The translations under genes and the position numbers were made by a program. DNA of 60,885 bases from RGIG3009 sp045653425 (GTDB lineage Bacteria > Bacillota > Clostridia > Oscillospirales > Acutalibacteraceae), in assembly GCA_045653425.1 (NCBI GenBank), contig JAZOLU010000022.1:1-60885 (forward strand), in the 5' to 3' direction. Below, in pieces: positions 50,541 through 56,468 of the stretch. Under the pieces are notes generated by a model that saw only the letters and a program-made list of their open reading frames with translations, made no database searches and was not told where the DNA came from. Positions within the stretch are counted from its first letter, which is position 1. Every line of letters begins with the position of its first letter.

Positions 50541-51014
50541 TCACGAAGCCGCCTGTACGGCAACCGGTGCTTCCAGTTGTGTTTCCAACACCTCCCCCAC
50601 CACCAACGCCGTAGGCATACTTTGTTTGTCCACCGTGATGGTAATCTGTTGAATATATATGCCGCCGTTTTCTAAACTATCCGTAGTTACCTCAATTTTT
50701 TTTGCCGTTATACGGCGGGCGGTCAACGCCTCCTCTGCCAACGCGGTAACGGTATCCTTTACCTGCCGATGTAACTGTTCGGTTACCGTCTCCTCCAACA
50801 CCTCGTCTACCACCGCGGGGGGCAAGTCATCCACCTCCCAATCCGCAAGCAACCGATAATCCGACAGCGGCGAAACTAAACAACAAAGAAAAAACGTTGC
50901 CGTTATTAGTTGAAACAATTTACCCGTGCCCGCTTTGGGCGCCAACAACCGCACCGCCGCGCATCCCAGTGCCGCTAAACACACCGCCGTACTCCACGCG
51001 CGAATTCCGCCCAT
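50541..51014 (-). CDS. spoIIIAF: Stage III sporulation protein AF
   Basis: Membrane protein of 157 aa with two N-terminal hydrophobic helices (about 5-24 and 33-52; LFQLITATFFLCCLVSP is the conserved second helix) and a C-terminal ring-building alpha/beta domain. Stop and start nearly touch the spoIIIAE gene. Part of the feeding-tube complex. Confidence 0.9.
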   Translation of the reverse strand: MGGIRAWSTAVCLAALGCAAVRLLAPKAGTGKLFQLITATFFLCCLVSPLSDYRLLADWEVDDLPPAVVDEVLEETVTEQLHRQVKDTVTALAEEALTARRITAKKIEVTTDSLENGGIYIQQITITVDKQSMPTALVVGEVLETQLEAPVAVQAAS

Positions 51015-52154
51015 TTACACCCCTCCCGCCGCCGTGGATACCACCGTGAGTGCCACAATTAAAAATGACCCGCCCGCCAGCAGTACCCCCACCAAGCATT
51101 TCACCGTATCGCGGGCGGTATCCAGCAGTGTGGTAAGGGATTCCAGTTCAAACAACTCCGTCGCCGTACGACACACCGACAGGATGGCACACCAACACAA
51201 GCACGTGATTAACGGCGGCAACACAATTAACGCCGTGGCCGCCGCGCCAAAACATCCCAGCGTGGAACGCAACACACCCAGACATCCCTGAATGGTGGTG
51301 AACGCCTCACTCAGCGACCCACCCACCACCGGCACAAAACTGGCAATGGAAAACTTTACCGCGCGGGTACCCAAGGTGTCGGCCGCACTGCCCGCCAAAC
51401 TCTGCAACGAAAGTAAGCCGGAAAACAACATCATCCCCAAAGTGAGCACCCACGCCGCCGCTTTGCCCAGCCATTTACCCACACCGCCCAATTTTATTTG
51501 CGGTGTGACCGAACCGGTCAACCCTAACGCCAACGATACGGTCATTAACGGTACCACCACTTGCCCCGCCACCCACGATAGCAATTCCGCCGCGTATAAC
51601 GCCACCGATTGAAACGACAACGCCGTAGCGGCTTTGCCGCCCGTGATGAGGATTCCCGCATACACCGGTACAAAACTGCCCATAAACACCGACGTGGAGG
51701 TCATGGCATCGCGCACATCACCAATACAATCGGCAATGGGCACCATCACGCACCCACACGCCGCCAACGCGCATACCGTGCCAAATACGGCAGATGCCTC
51801 TTCGGTACGCAACGTTTCGCGCATGCCCTGCACCCACGCACAAAGCAGTACCACCACCAACACAACCGCCGCCGACGAAAGCGGACCGCGCAACAGGGAG
51901 ATAACCAATGACAGCAGTTCCCGTAACGCGGTTTGGGTATCCCACTGCGTAAATGAACTCATTTCCAACGTATCAATACCCAACTTGTCCAACAAATCGC
52001 GTGTTTCGTCCGGCAACGCCTGCAACAACTCGCGCCCGCCGCTGGCTTCCAACTGTTCCTCGTACAGTTCCTCCACCGTTTGTGCCGAAACCGGTATCCC
52101 TCCAACGCACAGCACCAATAGCAATATCGCCAACAACGCCACCGCTGTTTTCAT
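51015..52154 (-). CDS. spoIIIAE: Stage III sporulation protein AE
   Basis: Polytopic membrane protein of 379 aa with a signal-like first helix and about seven more hydrophobic segments. Family marks are DLLDKLGIDTLEMSSF, a GSFVPVYAGILITGGK loop and FVPVVGGSLSEAFTTIQGC near residue 270. Overlaps spoIIIAD by 4 bases. In the complex it is a candidate membrane transport core. Confidence 0.93.
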   Translation of the reverse strand: MKTAVALLAILLLVLCVGGIPVSAQTVEELYEEQLEASGGRELLQALPDETRDLLDKLGIDTLEMSSFTQWDTQTALRELLSLVISLLRGPLSSAAVVLVVVLLCAWVQGMRETLRTEEASAVFGTVCALAACGCVMVPIADCIGDVRDAMTSTSVFMGSFVPVYAGILITGGKAATALSFQSVALYAAELLSWVAGQVVVPLMTVSLALGLTGSVTPQIKLGGVGKWLGKAAAWVLTLGMMLFSGLLSLQSLAGSAADTLGTRAVKFSIASFVPVVGGSLSEAFTTIQGCLGVLRSTLGCFGAAATALIVLPPLITCLCWCAILSVCRTATELFELESLTTLLDTARDTVKCLVGVLLAGGSFLIVALTVVSTAAGGV

Positions 52155-52549
52155 AAGCCACCCTCCCGTATTAGCGACAGCGCCAACTCTGCCACCTTGC
52201 GGAACAGTGGCAGTGCCAGCGTTAGCAAGGCAAATTTTCCCGCCAGTTCCGCTTTGGCCGCCAATCCCTGTTCACCGGCATCGCGGCACGCATCGGAAGC
52301 AAACTGGGTCAGCAAGCAAACACCCAACGCTTTGAGCAACACCGCAACGTACGAGGACGGTAACCCGCCGGCATCCAGCAATTCCTCCAACTCGTAAAGC
52401 AATGGCACGGCATCGCCCAGCGAAACGGTGAGCAGCAAGAACCCCGCCGCCAACCCCACGGCCAATGCCTGCTCCGGTGCGTGCCGCCGCAAGGTGATTG
52501 CCAAAAACGCCGCAATAACCGCCACGGCCATCAGTACCGAAACCGTCAT
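52151..52549 (-). CDS. spoIIIAD: Stage III sporulation protein AD
   Basis: Small membrane protein of 132 aa with about four hydrophobic segments. The conserved segment is YVAVLLKALGVCLLTQFASDACRDAGEQGLA (read in two parts near residues 67-97), as in other SpoIIIAD. Start follows GAGGAT. Confidence 0.92.
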   Translation of the reverse strand: MTVSVLMAVAVIAAFLAITLRRHAPEQALAVGLAAGFLLLTVSLGDAVPLLYELEELLDAGGLPSSYVAVLLKALGVCLLTQFASDACRDAGEQGLAAKAELAGKFALLTLALPLFRKVAELALSLIREGGL

Positions 52550-52553
52550 ATCC

Positions 52554-52748
52554 TCACAACCCGAACACCGATTTCACCATACGGAACAAATCGCTGATTT
52601 CGGTAACCACCATTGTCAGCACCACAATCAATCCTGCCAGTGTGGTCATCATAGCTTGCTCCTCGCGTCCCGAACGAATCAGCACCTGATTCAGCACCGC
52701 CACAATGATACCGATAGCCGCAATCTTAAAAATTAAATCCACATCCAT
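52554..52748 (-). CDS. spoIIIAC: Stage III sporulation protein AC
   Basis: A 64-aa, two-helix membrane protein. The family pattern is IFKIAAIGIIVAVLNQVL, a short basic turn (RSGREEQA) and LAGLIVVLTMVVTEI. Similar in size and order to all sequenced spoIIIA operons. Confidence 0.93.
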   Translation of the reverse strand: MDVDLIFKIAAIGIIVAVLNQVLIRSGREEQAMMTTLAGLIVVLTMVVTEISDLFRMVKSVFGL

Positions 52749-52768
52749 TGCTCATTCCTCCCGCCGTG

Positions 52769-53272
52769 TTATAACAATAAGAGTGCCAGTGCACTCCCGC
52801 CGCAAACGCCCCACGTAACGTATACCTGTCCACGGCGTTGTACCATATCCCGCGCGGCAAGGCATTGCTCCTCAAACAACGCCGCATACTGCTCAAAGCG
52901 ATGCACCTCGCCCTGCACGTCGGCCGTGCCCCAGCCGTTGGTGAACGCTGCCAGCAACCGCTCATCCTCCGCGTTGAGTCCCAGTTCAAGCGAGCAACAC
53001 CGAACGGCATCATTCAAATCGGCACGCCAACGAACCGCCGATGCCGCGCTTAACCGTTTTAACAGCGAAAACTGTTCAAACTCCGCCAATGCCGCCAATT
53101 CGCGCAATAGTTCACCCAACGGTGCCGCCGTATACCGCACGCGCTCCGCCAACTGTTTCGCCAATCGCGCTAACAGGTTTAACGAGCGCACGCGGCGTTG
53201 TAATTTCGCGCGGGCCGATAACCCGCACCCCATACCCGCTATACACACCAGCAACACACCCATCCATTTCAT
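52769..53272 (-). CDS. spoIIIAB: Stage III sporulation protein AB
   Basis: GspF-like membrane protein of 167 aa. A helix at each end (about 3-22 and 148-166) frames a helical cytoplasmic part with SLNLLARLAKQLAERVRYTAAPLGELLREL. The ATG follows GGAGG at the usual distance. The first 54 codons overlap the 3' extension of spoIIIAA in another frame, which is unusual. Confidence 0.9.
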   Translation of the reverse strand: MKWMGVLLVCIAGMGCGLSARAKLQRRVRSLNLLARLAKQLAERVRYTAAPLGELLRELAALAEFEQFSLLKRLSAASAVRWRADLNDAVRCCSLELGLNAEDERLLAAFTNGWGTADVQGEVHRFEQYAALFEEQCLAARDMVQRRGQVYVTWGVCGGSALALLLL

Positions 53273-54176
53273 TTAACCATTCCTCCACCCGTATTAACTG
53301 CGCCAATTCACCCGGTGCGGTACAACCGCGCAATAACCCCACATACGCAAACGCACCGCTATACAACAAATCGCGTACGCCTTCCCGCCGCAACAGTTCC
53401 GTTGGCGTGCGGGCGTGTACGGAGGTAATTACCGCCACACCACTGTGCAACGCCTGCCGCACGGCGTGTAATTCTTCTATTCCGCCCAATTCGTCAAACA
53501 CCACCACACGCGGTGCTAAACAGCGTACCGCTTGCTCCACGCCAACCGCCTTGGGGGTGCCGCGCAGTATATCACATCCCACCGCCATACTGCCCGTTAA
53601 CTCGCCGCGCTCATCCACGGCGGTAACGGACAATCGCCGTGCGGTGAGTTCCCGCAATAAATCGCGCAACAAACTGGTTTTTCCGCTGGACGGCTCACCG
53701 CACAACAAAGCACTGTAAACCGTGCCGTCCCCACACAACCGTTCTGCCAATGCCGCCGCACACCCGCGATGCTCCCGCGCCACGCGAATACACAGCGAAG
53801 TAAGGTTGCGATAACTCACTATCCGTCCGTTTTCCGTTACCGCCGTACCCGCAATGCCAATGCGGCATCCGCCCGGTGCCGCAAAAAAACCGCACCGCAG
53901 TTCTTCTTGGTGTGCATACACCGAATGGTCGCATACACGCTCCACTATCTGTCGCAACCATTCGACAGGGCAAAACAACCCGTCTGCGGTGCGCACACTC
54001 ACCGCACCGGTGGGGGTAATAAACTGTTCCGCGCCGCGAATTCCCAGTGCCACAGCCTGTCCCGCGCGCAAACGAATCTCCTGCACCTGTAAACGTATCG
54101 GGGGCGGCAAGGCATTCAGTGCCCGCCCTAACGTCTCCGGCAGTAGCGGAAATAGTGCATCCCATCCGTTTGCCAT
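53112..54176 (-). CDS. spoIIIAA: Stage III sporulation protein AA (ATPase)
   Basis: Cytoplasmic secretion-type ATPase of the SpoIIIA complex. The N-domain has EIRLRAGQAVAL, and the ATPase domain has Walker A CGEPSSGKTSLL near residue 165 and Walker B VVVFDELGG near 228, plus an arginine finger region. The normal end would be near RVEEWL, but the frame continues about 50 residues (GCVAGVYSGYGVRV and onward) through the start of spoIIIAB. Total 354 aa versus about 310 usual. Start is the ATG after CAGGGGG. Confidence 0.93.
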   Translation of the reverse strand: MANGWDALFPLLPETLGRALNALPPPIRLQVQEIRLRAGQAVALGIRGAEQFITPTGAVSVRTADGLFCPVEWLRQIVERVCDHSVYAHQEELRCGFFAAPGGCRIGIAGTAVTENGRIVSYRNLTSLCIRVAREHRGCAAALAERLCGDGTVYSALLCGEPSSGKTSLLRDLLRELTARRLSVTAVDERGELTGSMAVGCDILRGTPKAVGVEQAVRCLAPRVVVFDELGGIEELHAVRQALHSGVAVITSVHARTPTELLRREGVRDLLYSGAFAYVGLLRGCTAPGELAQLIRVEEWLNEMDGCVAGVYSGYGVRVIGPREITTPRALVKPVSAIGETVGGARAVYGGTVG

Positions 54177-54198
54177 AGCCACACCCCCTGTCTTGTCA

Positions 54199-54230
54199 CA
54201 TTCCTATGCGGCGGCTCGTCCAATTATGCA
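54199..54230 (-). promoter_or_regulatory. Possible sigma-E promoter of the spoIIIA operon
   Basis: On the minus strand GCATAATT (54229-54222) and CATAGGAAT (54208-54200) are 13-14 bases apart, close to the sigma-E form (-35 near CATATT, -10 near CATACAAT). It lies about 25 bases before the spoIIIAA start. Confidence 0.4.
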
Positions 54231-54271
54231 AAAAAGCACAAGGGTTGCTCGGTGAGCAACCCTTGTGCTTC
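54229..54271 (-). terminator. 17-bp intrinsic terminator
   Basis: AAGCACAAGGGTTGCTC and GAGCAACCCTTGTGCTT pair around a 3-base loop and run into TTTTTTG on the minus strand. No known gene lies directly upstream on this strand, which is why I propose an RNA gene. Confidence 0.85.
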
Positions 54272-54367
54272 TTAGAGGGGTGTTTTGAGGAGGGGTAAAT
54301 GCACTCGTTTTACGAGAACTTGTCCGATGCAATATCGCAACGCTCTCTTGAGTACGTTTTGAGTATA
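54229..54367 (-). ncRNA. Candidate small RNA with C-rich motifs
   Basis: On the minus strand TGGTATACT (extended -10, TATACT at 54367-54362) would start an RNA near 54355. It contains the small hairpin CTCGT-AAA-ACGAG, then unpaired ACCCCTCCTC and ACACCCCTCT, and ends in a 17-bp stem (AAGCACAAGGGTTGCTC with complement, 54235-54271) plus TTTTTT. Length about 125 bases. The C-rich stretches are complementary to Shine-Dalgarno sequences, as in several Gram-positive regulatory RNAs. No -35 box is obvious and no protein frame is convincing. Confidence 0.5.
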
Positions 54368-54433
54368 CCAGAAATGTAACAACGGATTGTGAATGGGTTA
54401 TGAACAAACTGTAAGAAAATTTTAATAAAAAAC

Positions 54434-54473
54434 CAAACAAATGTTTGCTTTTTTAAAAAAAGTGTGTTATACT
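54434..54473 (+). promoter_or_regulatory. lexA promoter with LexA/SOS box
   Basis: TTGCTT (54445-54450), 17 bases, TATACT (54468-54473). CAAACAAATGTTTG (54434-54447) is a perfect palindrome that matches the Bacillus SOS box CGAAC-N4-GTTCG at 11 of 14 positions and overlaps the -35, which fits autorepression. Confidence 0.65.
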
Positions 54474-54492
54474 ATCCCTAAGAGGTGATGGT

Positions 54493-55080
54493 ATGAAGTC
54501 GTTAACAGCCAAACAACAAAAGGTGTTGGCCTTTTTGAAAGAGCGTGCCCAAACCGGCGTGCCCCCTACCGTGCGGGAAATTTGCGTTGCCGCCGGTATT
54601 AAGTCTACCTCCACCGTACACACGTACTTAAAGGTGTTGGAGGAGGGCGGCTATATTCAGCGCGACGGGCGGCTTAACCGCAGTATTCGTATGCCGGGGG
54701 AAACCGTGGCGCGCGTGCCGTTGCTGGGTAAGGTTACGGCGGGTTTGCCCATTCTGGCAGTGGAGGAAGTGGAAGATTACGTCCCCTACACCGGCGGCGG
54801 TTATGCGGCAAGCGAGTTGTTTGCTCTGCGCGTTTCCGGCACCAGTATGTTGTATGCCGGTATTTTGGATAAGGATATTGTTATTGTCCACAAAACCCCC
54901 ACTGCCGAAAACGGCGACATTGTGGTGGCTCTCATCGGGGATGAGGCCACTGTTAAACGCATTTATTTTGAAAAAGACCACATCCGTCTGCAACCGGAAA
55001 ACGATGCGTTTGAACCGATTATTGTTAAAGAAGCCGTTGTACTGGGTAAAGTGATTTCCTTGGTGCGCAATTTTGGATAA
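54493..55080 (+). CDS. lexA: SOS repressor LexA
   Basis: Represses DNA damage genes and cleaves itself when RecA is active. The winged-helix N-domain (1-65) has PTVREICVAAGIKSTSTVHTYL. The cleavage bond is Ala83-Gly84 in VTAGLPI; the catalytic pair is Ser118 (SGTSM) and Lys155 (ATVKRI). 195 aa, normal. Start follows AGAGGTGAT. An SOS-type box in front supports autoregulation. Confidence 0.96.
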   Translation: MKSLTAKQQKVLAFLKERAQTGVPPTVREICVAAGIKSTSTVHTYLKVLEEGGYIQRDGRLNRSIRMPGETVARVPLLGKVTAGLPILAVEEVEDYVPYTGGGYAASELFALRVSGTSMLYAGILDKDIVIVHKTPTAENGDIVVALIGDEATVKRIYFEKDHIRLQPENDAFEPIIVKEAVVLGKVISLVRNFG

Positions 55081-55146
55081 ACCAAGTGCCGCATTGCCGT
55101 GTGTTAAACAAAATGAAACAGAAACGAACAAACTGTAAATTCCGCA

Positions 55147-55175
55147 CGCGCCGGGTTGACAATCCGGCGCGTTTT
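55147..55175 (+). terminator. lexA terminator whose loop carries the ssrA -35 box
   Basis: CGCGCCGG (55147-55154) and CCGGCGCG (55164-55171) form an 8-bp stem followed by TTTT. The 9-base loop GTTGACAAT contains TTGACA of the next promoter. Confidence 0.7.
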
Positions 55176-55184
55176 GCCTATACT
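55156..55184 (+). promoter_or_regulatory. Promoter of ssrA
   Basis: Consensus TTGACA (55156-55161), 17 bases, TATACT (55179-55184); 32 bases before the mature tmRNA 5' end. Confidence 0.85.
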
Positions 55185-55215
55185 AATAGGTGCGCAAGCA
55201 CTCCTTTTATCATAC

Positions 55216-55564
55216 GGGGCCGCAAAGGTTTCGACGGGGATTGTGAGTCTTGGTAAGCGAGTAGCGGTGCAGAACCGCTATAAAATCTGCAATTTTTAAA
55301 AATAAACGACAACTCTAAAGTTGCTCTCGCGGCCTAATTAGGCTGCCGTCCCTACCCGAAGTACCGCGGTCGGGATAGGGGCGTCATGAAGCGGTGAACG
55401 TGAACGGGCGGATGTCGCTCCACCCGTCATGACGAAGCGACTACCGTAACCCGAAGCCTGCCCACCGGCGTCGGGTGAGGGGAATCCCAAAAGATGGGCT
55501 GCACTCGGAGAAAGCCTTGACAAGTGATTTTCGGACAGGGGTTCGATTCCCCTCGGCTCCACCA
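55216..55564 (+). ncRNA. ssrA: Transfer-messenger RNA (tmRNA)
   Basis: Rescues stalled ribosomes. The 5' end GGGGCCGCAAAGGTTTCGACGG and the 3' end GGTTCGATTCCCCTCGGCTCCACCA (see 55540-55564) form the tRNA-like part, with acceptor GGGGCCG/CGGCTCC and encoded CCA. The tag frame ends INDNSKVALAA with stop TAA at 55335-55337. The pseudoknot region (CCCGAAG, GGATAGGGGCG and others) follows. Length 349 bases, one-piece form. Confidence 0.96.
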
Positions 55565-55622
55565 TAACGCGCATAGACGAACCCCAAAGGTTCGTACACG
55601 GTGGGTTGTGCTCCACCAAACG

Positions 55623-55652
55623 AAAAACCCGCTTAAACAGCGGGTTTTTCTG
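55623..55652 (+). terminator. Intrinsic terminator after ssrA
   Basis: AAAAACCCGCT and AGCGGGTTTTT pair around TAAAC, followed by more T residues. Confidence 0.85.
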
Positions 55653-55707
55653 TTTTGTGTACAAATTTTTACACAGGAATTACCGGTTAGCCGTGTGTAC
55701 GTGCATC

Positions 55708-56445
55708 TTACTCCTCAGCGGATTGGTCCTTAGTTTTCTCGCGTCGCCGAATGGCGGCGGTAACGCACAACACGCGGCGCGCGCCGTACAGTTTCAGCAT
55801 TTTGGCACATTCGTCTGTCGTGGAACCCGTGGTAAACACATCATCCACCAACAACAGCGTTTTACCGGCAACGTTCACATTAGGGTGCACAGTAAACGCG
55901 CCCAACACATTGCCCGCTCGTTGCACGGCATTCAGGTTTTTTTGCGGTTTGGTGGCATAACATTTCGCCAATGTGGAAAGCAACGGCAATGCCAACTGCT
56001 TGGCTAACGCACTTGCCAGTAACTCACCTTGATTGTAATCGCGTTCGCGCATATCGGCGGACGTCATAGGAACAAAGGTAACGGCATCCGGACGTTCTTC
56101 CCCGTATTCACGGCGGACCACCGCAGCCATTTGCTCGGCAAAAAAGCGAACAGCCAGCGGGTCGTCGTACCGTTTGAGACGCAAAATACCGCGGTGCACT
56201 GCCGTATGATTATCACAATAAAATGGTGCGACAATGCGGTCAAATCGGTGACGATGGTGATGGCACTCACAATGCTCGCGGTTCATCCCGCAAAAAGCAC
56301 ACAGCGGTGGCACAATGGGATGTACCTGGGCGCGGCAAGTATCACAACACAACGTTAGCGGCGGTATTGTCTCGTTACAGAAAATGCACCGTTCCGGGAA
56401 CACCACCGCCGTCAGCCGACGGCCCCATTCCTCACTCTTTTTCAT
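55708..56445 (-). CDS. comF: ComF-family phosphoribosyltransferase-like protein
   Basis: Competence-associated ComFC/GntX family. An N-terminal zinc ribbon (CIFC, CCDTC, CAFCG, CEC between residues 20 and 62) is followed by a PRTase domain with LKRYDDP, YNQGELLA and the PRPP loop LLVDDVFTTGSTTDE near 200. 245 aa, normal. In Bacillus it acts in single-strand DNA uptake or repair; whether this strain is competent cannot be told. Confidence 0.92.
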   Translation of the reverse strand: MKKSEEWGRRLTAVVFPERCIFCNETIPPLTLCCDTCRAQVHPIVPPLCAFCGMNREHCECHHHRHRFDRIVAPFYCDNHTAVHRGILRLKRYDDPLAVRFFAEQMAAVVRREYGEERPDAVTFVPMTSADMRERDYNQGELLASALAKQLALPLLSTLAKCYATKPQKNLNAVQRAGNVLGAFTVHPNVNVAGKTLLLVDDVFTTGSTTDECAKMLKLYGARRVLCVTAAIRRREKTKDQSAEE

Positions 56446-56468
56446 AATACACTCCTATGGTGTAATGC

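Noticed and set aside
53112..54176. spoIIIAA as a pseudogene through frameshift
   Set aside because: Walker motifs and the complete ATPase core are intact; only the C-terminal end is extended, so the gene is kept as functional.
54204..54440. A 78-codon minus-strand frame between spoIIIAA and lexA
   Set aside because: It crosses a 17-bp terminator stem and has no ribosome binding site; a non-coding RNA explains the region better.
55338..55664. A 108-codon minus-strand frame
   Set aside because: It is the antisense of tmRNA and its terminator.
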